Shown piece after piece: positions 50,550 through 59,401 of a stretch of DNA of 64,000 bases; positions within the stretch are counted from its first letter, which is position 1, and every line of letters begins with the position of its first letter. The notes under the pieces are model-generated. The model saw only the letters and a list, made by a program, of their open reading frames with translations, was not told where the DNA came from and did not search any database. Source of the stretch: Rhodocyclaceae bacterium. Its GTDB lineage: Bacteria; Pseudomonadota; Gammaproteobacteria; Burkholderiales; Rhodocyclaceae. The translations under genes were made by a program, and so were the position numbers. The stretch is from contig JAEUNL010000004.1 of the NCBI GenBank assembly GCA_016791115.1, forward strand, positions 124,001 through 188,000. The letters run 5' to 3'.

Positions 50550-51016
50550 CAGCTGCGCGGCTTGAGGTGGGTATGGCCACGGCCGCTCGGATGGCGATAT
50601 CGTGCGCCGGCCTGCAGATCGACCGTCACCAGGTTCAGGCTGCCATGACGCACGCCGCGTTCGGCGACCATCGCTTCGGCGAAGCGGCGGACGTCCGACG
50701 TCTGCCCGCGCAGGATCACGCTCTCGATGCAGTTCTCGTGATCGAGGTGCGCGTGCATGGTCGAAATGCACAGATCGTGATGATCATGCTGCAAGCCGGT
50801 CAGACGCTCGGCCAGCTCGCGTTCATGATGGTTGTACACGTAGCTGAGGTTGGCGACGCAATGCGGCGCCTGCTCGGTTTTCTGACGATACTGCTCGAGC
50901 TGGCTGCGCAGGATGTCGCGCACCGCCTCTGAGCGGTTGCTGTAGCCGCGCGCCGCGATCAGCCGGTCGAATTCGCGCGCGAGGTCTTCATCCAGCGATA
51001 TGGTGAAGCGTTCCAT
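50549..51016 (-). CDS. nikR: Nickel-responsive regulator NikR
   Basis: 155 aa. The N-terminal ribbon-helix-helix starts MERFTISLDEDLAREFDRLI. In the C-terminal ACT domain the high-affinity nickel ligands are all present: H77, H88, H90 and C96, matching E. coli H76, H87, H89, C95 with an offset of one. An additional His cluster (H79, H80, H93) may add low-affinity sites. It lies 17 bp after hoxC and overlaps hoxJ by one base, inside the H2-sensing operon. Its probable target is the box before hoxN. AGGGGCG precedes the ATG. Confidence 0.95.
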   Translation of the reverse strand: MERFTISLDEDLAREFDRLIAARGYSNRSEAVRDILRSQLEQYRQKTEQAPHCVANLSYVYNHHERELAERLTGLQHDHHDLCISTMHAHLDHENCIESVILRGQTSDVRRFAEAMVAERGVRHGSLNLVTVDLQAGARYRHPSGRGHTHLKPRS

Positions 51017-51033
51017 GGTCGCCCCTGGTGGAC

Positions 51034-52473
51034 TCAGTGCACCGTGCACACCATGCACGGATCGAAGGAGCGTACCACGTGCTGGATCGCCGGCGCCGCA
51101 CCGTCCCCTGCAGCCACGCCGACCAGCGCCTGTTCCAGCGCTCCCGGCACGCCCGTCGCGTCGCGCGGCGAAAAGTTCCAGGTCGTAGGCGCCACGATCT
51201 GGTAATTGGCGATGCGCCCGCGGCGAATCGAAAGCCAGTGCCCCAGGGCCCCGCGTGCCGCCTCGACCATGCCGACTGAATCAGCCTCGTCGGGCAAGGA
51301 GCCGGTCTCGCAGAAAGGCGCCCCGGGTTGCAGTGCCTTCGCCCACCGCTCCATCTGCGGCAACACCAGTGCGATCTCCAGCAGGCGGCACACCACGCGC
51401 GCATGGACGCTGCCGCCCGATCGAGCCAGTTCACGCGCCAGCGGATGGCCCTGCACGGCAAGTCTCGCGAGCGCGCCGGTCTCCGCCACACGGCCGTTCC
51501 ATCGCGGCGCCTTGCACCAGGTGTAGGCCCCGGCCTTGTCCGCTTGCGGCAAGGTCGCGCCCTGGGCCGGATTGCGCGCCGCATCCTCGCCGGCAAGCCA
51601 GGCGTGGCTCACGTCCTCGGTAATCGCTTCGGACAGCAGTTCGTGCAGATCACCGTCCCATACACCCCTGCGCAACAGGCGCCCGCCCTCGAACGCATAG
51701 CTGCCATGGCTCAGGTAAACCCCGGGCCCCGCCCCGATTCGATCGAGCCCGCAGTCGCGCGCCAGTTCGAGGTAGCGGCGGAAGTCACTGTGTGCAACCG
51801 GGCGCGCATCGCGCCAGGCATCCAGCGCGGCACAGTTGTCGAGCGCAGCAATTGCCTCGAGCGCGTCGCCGAACAACGTGCGCTCCAGGTATGCGCGGAA
51901 GGCTCGGAGCAAGGCAATGATGCGTATGCGTTCCGATGCGTCCACGGGCCGCGTCGAGCCGCCCGGCTGCAACGCCAGCGTATGCGGCCACTTGCCCGCC
52001 ATGAAACCCTGCAGCTCCAGGAAATCGCGGCGCGCCGGCAGGACTTCCGCCGCCGCGCTACCGCTCACCGCCTTGAAGCGCGAAACCGCCTCGGCGTGCC
52101 AGACGCGCTTCGCGTAGGCCTCGCGCGCGAAATCCGGCATGAAGAACAGATAGAAATGACTGAAGTGGTCGGCCAGGTTTTCGCAGCCTGCGATCAGGTT
52201 ATGGGCCAGTTCGCCATTGACCGGCGCCGACACGCACATCGCCTGCGACAGCGCGGCCGCTGCGGCGGCCGATTGCGAAACCGAGCAGATGCCGCAGATA
52301 CGTGGCACGAACATCAGGGCATCGAGCGGGTGCTTGCCCAGCAGGATCTGCTCGAAGCCGCGGAAAAGCGGCGAATTCACCTGCGCACTGCGTACCACGC
52401 CATCTTCGACATCGAGCGTCACCTCGAGGTCACCCTCGACGCGGTTGAAGGGGCCAACGATCAGGCGCGACAT
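51034..52473 (-). CDS. hoxC: Regulatory [NiFe] hydrogenase large subunit HoxC
   Basis: 479 aa. It carries the Ni-Fe site with L1 motif RICGICS (C60, C63) and L2 motif DPCMVCTVH (C473, C476), the latter being the very last residues. The protein thus ends exactly at the His where other large subunits are cut by a protease, so no C-terminal maturation extension exists. This is the hallmark of H2-sensing hydrogenases (HoxC/HupV). It forms a cytoplasmic complex with HoxB and reports H2 to HoxJ. It lies 73 bp after hoxB and is followed by nikR, not directly by hoxJ. Confidence 0.96.
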   Translation of the reverse strand: MSRLIVGPFNRVEGDLEVTLDVEDGVVRSAQVNSPLFRGFEQILLGKHPLDALMFVPRICGICSVSQSAAAAAALSQAMCVSAPVNGELAHNLIAGCENLADHFSHFYLFFMPDFAREAYAKRVWHAEAVSRFKAVSGSAAAEVLPARRDFLELQGFMAGKWPHTLALQPGGSTRPVDASERIRIIALLRAFRAYLERTLFGDALEAIAALDNCAALDAWRDARPVAHSDFRRYLELARDCGLDRIGAGPGVYLSHGSYAFEGGRLLRRGVWDGDLHELLSEAITEDVSHAWLAGEDAARNPAQGATLPQADKAGAYTWCKAPRWNGRVAETGALARLAVQGHPLARELARSGGSVHARVVCRLLEIALVLPQMERWAKALQPGAPFCETGSLPDEADSVGMVEAARGALGHWLSIRRGRIANYQIVAPTTWNFSPRDATGVPGALEQALVGVAAGDGAAPAIQHVVRSFDPCMVCTVH

Positions 52474-52546
52474 GATTTTTCCGGGTCGAGTCGCCGGAAA
52501 CCCTGCGATGCGGCGCAGATCCGCAAAGACGACATCCGGCGACCCG

Positions 52547-53557
52547 TCATTTGAGTCCGGTGCGCTTGATAGCCGGCGTCACCGCGGCATGGTCCGACGT
52601 CGCATTCTCGCGCACGCGCTTCGGCGTCGCGGATTTCGACAGCGCGGCAAGCGCCACGAACCAGGCGCGCGGCATGTCGGTCGGCAGCCCGATGGGGATG
52701 CCGGCGATCTTCGGCGTCTCACCGAACGGATGGCCCGGCTCCTCGAACCCCGGCTCGGTACAACTGATGCAGGCATAACCGCCGTTGGTGCACGAACCGC
52801 TGCCGTTCCAGGCGCGCGTGTTGCAGTCCGCATGCGCCTGGGTGCCCTTGCACCCGAGGTTCTCCATCAGGCATCCCAACTGCGAAGGCGCCTCCGCGCT
52901 GGCCTTGAATTCGTAGTACTCGTTGCGCGAGCAGCCATGGTGTACCAGTTGATCGGCGTAGAACCGTGGCCGCCCGATCGCGTCCACATCGCGCGCGCCG
53001 AAATCGCCGAGCGCGACGGCCAGCAAGGTGTCCGTCACCCATCCCGGATGCGTCGGACAGCCGGCGATGTTGATCACGCGCTCGCCGTTGCCCGATGCAT
53101 ACTGCGGGCCAAGCGCGCCGCCAAGCTGGGCACCGTCGTACTGCAGGCCGCAGGCGTCGGCCGGATTTGCACCGGCCGCCGTCACGCCGCCGTAGGCGGC
53201 GCAGGTGCCGACCGCCAGTGTCCAGCGGGCGCGCCGCGCGAGCCGGCGCACCCAGTCGATCATCGGCACGCCGGTACCGGCCAGCATGTGAAAGCGGCCG
53301 CTGCCGTTCGGGCCACGCAGCAACGCACCCTCGACGCACAGGATATCGAGTGCTGTACGCCCGTCGGCACAGTCCTCGAGCAGCGCCGTCACCTCGTCGC
53401 AACTCGCCTCGGAAAGACTCGGATGCCACAGCAGGTTGATGCCCGCATCGTCCAGCATCTGCACCACATTGGCGGCGTCCGAACACAGCAGCGACATGGT
53501 ACAACCGCCGCAGCCGCCGGACTGGAGCCAGAGCAGATTGAGTCTGGCGTCACTCAC
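52547..53557 (-). CDS. hoxB: Regulatory [NiFe] hydrogenase small subunit HoxB
   Basis: 336 aa carrying the iron-sulfur clusters. LQSGGCGGCTMSLL at the N-terminus begins the proximal cluster, then GTCAAYGGV, INIAGCPTHPGW, HHGCSRNEYYEF, and the C-terminal ADCNTRAWNGSGSCTN with ACISCTEPGF. No Tat signal precedes the first cluster, in line with a cytoplasmic sensor. Transfers electrons between the HoxC active site and the sensor kinase complex. GTG at 53557 is preferred, with GGAG 6 nt upstream; the open frame runs far upstream only through intergenic and antisense-like sequence. The 221-bp gap to hoxA holds the inverted repeats at 53618-53730. Confidence 0.95.
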   Translation of the reverse strand: MSDARLNLLWLQSGGCGGCTMSLLCSDAANVVQMLDDAGINLLWHPSLSEASCDEVTALLEDCADGRTALDILCVEGALLRGPNGSGRFHMLAGTGVPMIDWVRRLARRARWTLAVGTCAAYGGVTAAGANPADACGLQYDGAQLGGALGPQYASGNGERVINIAGCPTHPGWVTDTLLAVALGDFGARDVDAIGRPRFYADQLVHHGCSRNEYYEFKASAEAPSQLGCLMENLGCKGTQAHADCNTRAWNGSGSCTNGGYACISCTEPGFEEPGHPFGETPKIAGIPIGLPTDMPRAWFVALAALSKSATPKRVRENATSDHAAVTPAIKRTGLK

Positions 53558-53617
53558 GATGCGCTCCGATCTGCAGCATGCTGGCCGACACGCGCCGCGG
53601 AATCCTTCGCAACGCCT

Positions 53618-53730
53618 GGCTGGAAGGCGCATGGGCAGGCGCGTTCCAGCCACTCCGCGCCACGCGGGCCGCGGGATGGGGCATGCAGCTGTGCAGGGCT
53701 GCGAAGCGCCGATCCATGCGCCTTCCAGCC
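53618..53730. repeat. 17-bp perfect inverted repeat with nested hairpin between hoxA and hoxB
   Basis: GGCTGGAAGGCGCATGG (53618-53634) and its exact reverse complement (53714-53730) are separated by 79 nt. A third partial copy, TTCCAGCC at 53644-53651, can pair with GGCTGGAA at 53618-53625 across an 18-nt loop. The structures are therefore mutually exclusive. The location, in the 221-bp gap between hoxA stop and hoxB start, suggests termination, processing or attenuation of the hyp-hoxA transcript. It could also be a member of a genome-wide palindromic repeat family. Confidence 0.7.
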
Positions 53731-53778
53731 CTGCCTCCCGATGACGACGATGCGCTCCATGCTCTGCCCGCGCCGTAC

Positions 53779-55245
53779 TCAGTTCGCCTTGTCCAGTCCG
53801 TAACGCGACAGCTTGCTGCGCAAGCCGACGCGCGACAGCCCGAGTTCCGCAGCGGCGCGGGTCTTGTTCCAGCGATGGCGGATCAGCGTCTCGCGCAGCA
53901 CACGGGCTTCGAGCGCCTCCATGCGATCCTTGAGATTGCCATCGATGCCAGTCAGCACGTCGAGGTCGCGCTCTTCCTCTTCGCGCGCGGCGTGCAGCAC
54001 CCGCGTCGACAAGTGCTCGGCGCCGATCACTGCGCCGTCCGAAAGCGCCAGCATGCGCAGGATCTCGTTCTGCAATTCCCGTACGTTGCCGGGCCAGCGA
54101 TAGGCTCTCAGGCACTCGATCACGTTCGGCGCGAATCCCTCCACGTCGCGCCCCAGCGTGATCGCGGAACGGGACAGGAAGCCCTGCGCGATCAATGGAA
54201 TGTCCATCGGCCGTTCGCGCAGCGGCGGCACCTGCAGCGCGACCGTCGCGATGCGGTAGTAGAGATCCTCGCGGAAGCGACCTTCTCGCACTTCCAGTTC
54301 GAGGTCGCGGTTGGTCGCGGCAACGACGCGCACATCCACCGCCTGCGGCCGCGGGCTGCCGAGCGGGCGCACCTCGCCTTCCTGCAGCACGCGCAGCAGC
54401 TTGGCCTGGAAAGCCGGCGAGGTCTCGCCGATCTCGTCGAGGAACAGCGTACCGCCGTTGGCCTGCTGGAACAGGCCGATGCGATCCTCGAACGCGCCGG
54501 TGAAGGCACCGCGCTTGTAACCGAACAGTTCCGATTCCAGCAACTGGTCGGGCAGCGCGGCACAGTTCTCGGTGACGAAAGGCCGCTCGGCACGGCCGCT
54601 CTGGTAGTGCAGTGCGCGCGCCAGCAGCTCCTTGCCGGTACCCGATTCGCCGCTGAGCAGGATTGACACGTCGTACGGCGCCACCTTCTGCACCATCGCG
54701 CAGAGCCGGTTCATCGGCGAGCCTTCGGTGCGCGCGATCGAATCGACGCCGAAGCGGTGCTTCGCCTGGGTGCGCTGCACGTCGACGCGCCGCTTGAGCA
54801 CGGGCTCGGCGGCCCGCAGATCGAGCGACAGGCGCTGATTCTCCTGCTGCAACCGGTGCAGCTCGGCCGCGCCCTTGAGCGTCAGCAACAGCTGGTCGGG
54901 CTGCCAGGGCTTGAGCATGTACTGGTAAATGCCCGCATCGTTGATGCCGGCGATGATGTCCTCGGCATCGGTATAGCCCGAGATGATGATGCGGACGGTA
55001 TCCGGCCATTGCGCCCGCACGCGCTTGAGGAACTGCACGCCCGATGTGCCCGGCATGCGCTGGTCGCACAAGATGAGCTGGATGAACTCGCGCTCCATGA
55101 TCACCTGCGCCTCGTCGGCGCCAGAGGCGGTGAACACCTCGAACTCCTCTTCCAGCGTGCGGCGCAGCGATTCCTGCGAGCGCACCTCATCGTCGACCAC
55201 CAGCACCGATGGCAGACGCGGCGGCTTGCCGAGCGGTGCGTTCAT
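53779..55245 (-). CDS. hoxA: Sigma-54-dependent response regulator HoxA
   Basis: 488 aa NtrC-type activator. Receiver: [10 protein letters not shown] acid pair, phospho-acceptor in [10 protein letters not shown], Lys in MLKPWQP. AAA+ domain: Walker A GESGTGKE, the sigma-54 contact loop GAFTGA, Walker [12 protein letters not shown] and the arginine region. C-terminal Fis-type helix-turn-helix [17 protein letters not shown]. It switches on hydrogenase genes; unusually for the class, non-phosphorylated HoxA is the active form in Cupriavidus. ATG at 55245 overlaps the HypX stop by 4 bp (ATGA). The targets with -24/-12 promoters are not in this window as far as I can see. Confidence 0.95.
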   Translation of the reverse strand: MNAPLGKPPRLPSVLVVDDEVRSQESLRRTLEEEFEVFTASGADEAQVIMEREFIQLILCDQRMPGTSGVQFLKRVRAQWPDTVRIIISGYTDAEDIIAGINDAGIYQYMLKPWQPDQLLLTLKGAAELHRLQQENQRLSLDLRAAEPVLKRRVDVQRTQAKHRFGVDSIARTEGSPMNRLCAMVQKVAPYDVSILLSGESGTGKELLARALHYQSGRAERPFVTENCAALPDQLLESELFGYKRGAFTGAFEDRIGLFQQANGGTLFLDEIGETSPAFQAKLLRVLQEGEVRPLGSPRPQAVDVRVVAATNRDLELEVREGRFREDLYYRIATVALQVPPLRERPMDIPLIAQGFLSRSAITLGRDVEGFAPNVIECLRAYRWPGNVRELQNEILRMLALSDGAVIGAEHLSTRVLHAAREEEERDLDVLTGIDGNLKDRMEALEARVLRETLIRHRWNKTRAAAELGLSRVGLRSKLSRYGLDKAN

Positions 55246-56957
55246 GCGGCGCCCTCCGGCACGCACCAGCCCAGCTCGCGATGCAGCGCCAAGTGACGCG
55301 GCGTCCACGAATTCGGGCTCTTGGCGACGAAGTGAAAGCGCGCAACGTGATAGCTAGGATCAAAGCCGTAGAAGTTGCGCCGCATGTTGGCAAGCTCCTC
55401 GTCGCGATAGATGGCCAGGGGCTTGGTCTTCTCGTCATCCGCACGCCGCGCACGTTTGGCTTCGAGCCGTGCCGCGAAATCCGGCGCCTGCGCGAGCGCA
55501 GACGCACGTTCCGCGACCTCCTCTGCAAACCCGGCGGGCGGCGCGTCGATGCAGGCGTCGACCATTTCCTCGCGCAGGGCCTGCGGCGCCGGCAACGGCA
55601 TCCGGTTGCCGACGATGCGACGCGCACGATCGGCGCCGACACGGCGCGGCAGCAGGTAAGTCCAGTACTCGGAACCGTAGAGGTTGCCCATGTTCTTGTA
55701 GTGGGGGTTGAGGATCACGCCGGCACGCGCCCACACCCTATCTGCAGCCAGCGCCAGAAAGGCGCCGCCCGCGCCGGCATTGCCGCACAACGCGGCGACG
55801 GTCAGATGGGTATCGGTTTCGATCACGTCGCGCGCGAAATCGTCGATCGCATTGATGTTGTCCCACGAGGCGTCGGCGGGACTGCCTGCCGCCTCGATCA
55901 TGTTGAGATGGATGCCGTTGCTCCAGTAATCCGTTCCCCCTTCGAGGACGATGACCCGCGTCGGCCGCGAACGCGCGAACGCATAGGCCTGGCGCAGGCG
56001 GCTGCATTGTTCGGTCGACATCGCACCGTTGTAGAACTCGAAGGCGAGAAAGCCGACCTGCCCCTGTTCGCGGTAGCGCAACTCGCCCCATTGACCGTCG
56101 TCGCGCATCAGGGGCGCAGCGCTCTCCGGCAGCGCAGCCGTCTCCCGCGGGAACGCAACCGTCGCCGGCAACTTGAAACTGCCCGCACGGTCCGCACGCT
56201 TGACGTGCCCGATCCACAGCGCGCCGTCGCGCGTAAGTCGCAGCAATGCGCCATCGCGGCGCGCGACGATGTCGCCGGCGGTACCGGCCGGCCGCTGCGC
56301 CTCGGCATGTACGTCGAACAGGTTGCACGCAATGCCGAACAGGGAATCCGCGACACCGGGAAAACCATCGGCGGCATTGATCTTCGCCACGATGGTTGCC
56401 GTGTCGTCGGTCGACCAGTCGATGCGCCGATCTTCCTGGCGCATCAGCGGACGCAACTGCCCGCGCGCCACGGCCCGGGCCAGCGGCAACGGCCTGAAGC
56501 CGGGTGCGGCAAAGCGTTCCACCGCAGCCAGTACCGCTCGTGTCGCCGACTCCGTGACCTCGTTGCGATAGAGGCTGGATTTCTTGGCGCAGCGCATCGG
56601 AAAGGTTTCGGCTGCCCAGATGTCACCGGCATCCATTTCGGCATTCGCCTGCAGCACCGTGACACCCCATTCGCGCTCGCCGGCCTGTATCGCCCAGTCG
56701 AGCGCCGACGGCCCACGATCGCCGACGATGCCAGGATGTACGACGAGGCAGACATGGCGCGACCAGATCGAGGCCGGGATGGCGCGACGCAGGTAAGGCG
56801 CGACGATCAGCTCGGGTCGGAACAGCGCAACGGCTTCCTCGGCCACGCTGTCGGAGATGTCGAACTCGATCGAGACCACGTGGCCGCGCGCGCGCAATTC
56901 GCTGAACAGGCGCTGGGTCAGGCTGTTGAAACTGTGGGTCAGGAACAGGATGCGCAT
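55242..56957 (-). CDS. hypX: HypX (HoxX), CO-ligand biosynthesis protein
   Basis: 571 aa two-domain enzyme. The N-terminal formyl-THF hydrolase-like domain (about 1-270) has VHPGIVGDRGPSALDWAI and a formyltransferase-like C-terminal subdomain. The C-terminal crotonase-like domain (about 285-550) contains GNAGAGGAFLALAADRVWA and YGSEYWTYLLPRR. HypX converts formyl-THF, via formyl-CoA, to CO for the [NiFe] centre under aerobic conditions. Its position hypE-hypX-hoxA matches Cupriavidus. Presence of hypX signals that the hydrogenase is made in air. The gene begins 10 bp after the hypE stop. Confidence 0.93.
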   Translation of the reverse strand: MRILFLTHSFNSLTQRLFSELRARGHVVSIEFDISDSVAEEAVALFRPELIVAPYLRRAIPASIWSRHVCLVVHPGIVGDRGPSALDWAIQAGEREWGVTVLQANAEMDAGDIWAAETFPMRCAKKSSLYRNEVTESATRAVLAAVERFAAPGFRPLPLARAVARGQLRPLMRQEDRRIDWSTDDTATIVAKINAADGFPGVADSLFGIACNLFDVHAEAQRPAGTAGDIVARRDGALLRLTRDGALWIGHVKRADRAGSFKLPATVAFPRETAALPESAAPLMRDDGQWGELRYREQGQVGFLAFEFYNGAMSTEQCSRLRQAYAFARSRPTRVIVLEGGTDYWSNGIHLNMIEAAGSPADASWDNINAIDDFARDVIETDTHLTVAALCGNAGAGGAFLALAADRVWARAGVILNPHYKNMGNLYGSEYWTYLLPRRVGADRARRIVGNRMPLPAPQALREEMVDACIDAPPAGFAEEVAERASALAQAPDFAARLEAKRARRADDEKTKPLAIYRDEELANMRRNFYGFDPSYHVARFHFVAKSPNSWTPRHLALHRELGWCVPEGAA

Positions 56958-56967
56958 GGTCGGCGGC

Positions 56968-58017
56968 TCAGCAGATGCGCGGCAGTTGTTCGCCCGAAAG
57001 GCAATCGACGATGCGCCGGCCGCCGAAGCCGGTCGTCATCTGCACGAAGTGGTGTGGGTCGGCGTGCACCTGACCGATGCGCGCGGCATTGGCACCGAGC
57101 GGATGCGCGCGCATCGCGGCGAGCAGCAGGTCGGCGTGTTCCGACGCGCAGATCGCGATCAGCTTGCCTTCGTTGGCGACGTAAAGCGGATCAAGTCCCA
57201 GCAACTCGCATGCTGCATTGACCTGCGGCTGGACCGGAATCGCGGCCTCGTCGAGCATCATGCCGACGCCGGCCTGCCTGGCGATCTCGTTCAGCGTCGT
57301 GGCAAGACCGCCGCGCGTCGGGTCGCGCAGCACATGGATGTCGGGCACCGCTTCTATCATCGAGGCAACGAGACCATGCAGCGCCGCGGTGTCGGACACG
57401 ATCTCGGTATCGAACGCGAGCGACTCGCGCTTGCTCATGATGGCCATGCCGTGATCGCCGATGAAGCCGGAAACGAGGATCGCATCGCCCGCCTGCGCGC
57501 GATCGCCGGATATGTTCACACCCGGTGGCACCACGCCGACGCCGGTCGTGGTGATGAACACACCGTCGCCCTTGCCCTGCTCCACCACCTTGGTGTCGCC
57601 AGTGACGATCGGCACGCCGGCTTCGCGCGCCGCGGTGGCCATCGACTCGACGATGCGCGCAAGCTCTGACAGTGCGAACCCTTCCTCGATGATGAAACTC
57701 GCCGACAGATAGAGCGGCTTTGCGCCGGCCATGGCAACGTCGTTGATGGTCCCATGTACAGACAGGCAGCCGATGTCGCCGCCGGGAAAGAACAGCGGCG
57801 AGACGACATGCGAATCGGTCGCCATGACCATGCGCCCGCCCTGGATCGCGAAGCTCGCCTGGTCGTTCTGCTGGCGCAGCCATTCGTTGTCGAAAGCCTT
57901 GAGGAACAGTTCCTCGATCAGCTGTGCCATCGCGCGGCCACCCGCGCCGTGGCTCATATCCACACGACCGTGCTTCAAGTCGAGCGGGCGGACATAGCCT
58001 TTCTTCACTTCCGACAT
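56968..58017 (-). CDS. hypE: Hydrogenase maturation protein HypE
   Basis: 349 aa of the PurM/AIR synthase fold. N-terminal DMSHGAGGRAM, ATDSHVVSPLFFPGGDIG, and the C-terminal PRIC with the terminal Cys that HypF carbamoylates and HypE dehydrates to thiocyanate. It supplies the CN- ligands of the Fe atom. ATG at 58017 is used; the frame extends upstream inside hypD's 3' end but not with homologous sequence. It begins 4 bp after hypD stops. Confidence 0.97.
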   Translation of the reverse strand: MSEVKKGYVRPLDLKHGRVDMSHGAGGRAMAQLIEELFLKAFDNEWLRQQNDQASFAIQGGRMVMATDSHVVSPLFFPGGDIGCLSVHGTINDVAMAGAKPLYLSASFIIEEGFALSELARIVESMATAAREAGVPIVTGDTKVVEQGKGDGVFITTTGVGVVPPGVNISGDRAQAGDAILVSGFIGDHGMAIMSKRESLAFDTEIVSDTAALHGLVASMIEAVPDIHVLRDPTRGGLATTLNEIARQAGVGMMLDEAAIPVQPQVNAACELLGLDPLYVANEGKLIAICASEHADLLLAAMRAHPLGANAARIGQVHADPHHFVQMTTGFGGRRIVDCLSGEQLPRIC

Positions 58018-58021
58018 CACA

Positions 58022-59167
58022 TCATCCTTCTGCCGCGACCAACGGAATGTCGCGAAAACGGCCATAGGTGAAATGCGCCGCGCAGGCGCCTTCGGACGAC
58101 ACCATGCACGATCCCATCGGGTTTTCCGGGGTACATACGGTGGCAAACAGCTTGCAATCCTGCGGTTTCTTCACGCCGCGCAGGATCGCGCCGCATTCGC
58201 AGGCCTTATTGTCGGGCACCGAGCGGTATTCAAGCGCGAATTTCGCTTCGGCATCATGCGCCGCAAACTCGCGCCGGATGCACAGCGCGGAATACGGCAC
58301 CTCGCCAAGGCCGCGCCACTCGAAACTGCGGCGCAGTTCAAACACGTCGCCGACAAGCCGCTGGGCCTTGAGGTTGCCCTCGCGCGTGACTGCACGGGTA
58401 AATTCGTTTTCCACCTCGGCGCGCCCTTCGTTGACCTGGCGCACCAGCATGCGGATCGCCTGCATCACGTCGAGCGGCTCGAAACCTGCGATCACCACCG
58501 GCTTGCGGTATTCCTCGGCGAAGAATTCATAGGGTTGCGAGCCGATCACGGTGCTCACATGCGCCGGACCGACGAAACCGTCGAGCGGCACGGTACCGTA
58601 CTGGCGCACCTCGGGCGATTCGAGGATGTTGGAAATGGCCGCAGGCGTCAGCACGTGGTTGCACAGCACGCTGAAATTGCCGATGCCTTCCGCCTTCGCC
58701 TGGCGGATCACCAGCGCAGTGGGCGGTGTCGTGGTCTCGAAACCGATAGCGAAGAACACGACCTCGCGTTGCGGCTCGGCGCGGGCCAGCGCCAGTGCGT
58801 CCGCAGCCGAATAGATCATGCGGATGTCGGCACCGCGCGCCTTGGCCTTGAGCAGCGAAAGGCTTTCCGAAGCCGGCACGCGCAGGCAGTCGCCATAGGT
58901 GCAGATGGTGACGCCTCGATCGAGCGCGAGTTGGATCGCCAGGTCGATGCGGCCGATCGGCAGCACGCAAACCGGGCAGCCGGGACCGTGGATCATGCGC
59001 ACGTTGGGCGGCAGCAGGTCGGTCACGCCGTAGCGCGAGATCGCATGCGTGTGGCCGCCGCAGAATTCCATAAAGCTGTAGTTGCGTTGCGGATGCGCTT
59101 CCTGCGCGATGGCCGCCGCCAGCCCGCGCGCGACCTCGCCATCCCTGAACTCGTCGACGTACTTCAT
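58022..59167 (-). CDS. hypD: Hydrogenase maturation protein HypD
   Basis: 381 aa iron-sulfur scaffold where Fe(CN)2CO is assembled together with HypC. Key sites: C36 in [20 protein letters not shown] (C64, C67), [12 protein letters not shown], and the C-terminal cluster Cys residues in a [19 protein letters not shown] region. The ATG at 59167 overlaps the hypC stop by 4 bp. The long frame continuing to 59392 is antisense-shadow overlap with hypC. Confidence 0.96.
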   Translation of the reverse strand: MKYVDEFRDGEVARGLAAAIAQEAHPQRNYSFMEFCGGHTHAISRYGVTDLLPPNVRMIHGPGCPVCVLPIGRIDLAIQLALDRGVTICTYGDCLRVPASESLSLLKAKARGADIRMIYSAADALALARAEPQREVVFFAIGFETTTPPTALVIRQAKAEGIGNFSVLCNHVLTPAAISNILESPEVRQYGTVPLDGFVGPAHVSTVIGSQPYEFFAEEYRKPVVIAGFEPLDVMQAIRMLVRQVNEGRAEVENEFTRAVTREGNLKAQRLVGDVFELRRSFEWRGLGEVPYSALCIRREFAAHDAEAKFALEYRSVPDNKACECGAILRGVKKPQDCKLFATVCTPENPMGSCMVSSEGACAAHFTYGRFRDIPLVAAEG

Positions 59168-59394
59168 TGCGGCGGCAAGGCCTCGGAAATCTCCGCGAAC
59201 AGTGCGAGCGTCCTGGCCGCTTCTTCCGGATCGAGTTTCGACAGGGCATATCCGACGTGCACGATCACGTAATCGCCCACGTCCGCCCCATCGATCAGCG
59301 CGAGCGACACCTCCTTGCGCACGCCACCGAGATCCACGACAGCCATGTCGCCGTCGAGCTTCTGCGTGATGCGTGCAGGTATGGCAAGACACAT
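59164..59394 (-). CDS. hypC: Hydrogenase maturation chaperone HypC
   Basis: 76 aa, begins MCLAIPARI, with the essential Cys2 that binds the Fe(CN)2CO unit and the large subunit precursor. The OB-fold strand [17 protein letters not shown] and [20 protein letters not shown] are family-typical. AAGGAG lies about 10 nt before the ATG. It is in the order hypF-hypC-hypD, 7 bp after hypF. Confidence 0.95.
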   Translation of the reverse strand: MCLAIPARITQKLDGDMAVVDLGGVRKEVSLALIDGADVGDYVIVHVGYALSKLDPEEAARTLALFAEISEALPPQ

Positions 59395-59401
59395 GTTGCG
59401 A

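Noticed and set aside
53554-53760. 68-codon minus-strand ORF in the hoxA-hoxB gap
   Set aside because: It consists mostly of the inverted-repeat units read as codons; no Shine-Dalgarno and no recognisable protein features.
52547-55069. 840-codon minus-strand frame joining hoxA antisense-like sequence to hoxB
   Set aside because: Only the part after 53557 matches a hydrogenase small subunit; upstream of it the frame is a wrong-frame reading of hoxA and the intergenic repeat region.
56857-57669. 270-codon plus-strand frame over hypE
   Set aside because: Antisense shadow of hypE with no family similarity.
58073-59272. 399-codon plus-strand frame over hypD
   Set aside because: Antisense shadow; all HypD motifs are on the minus strand.
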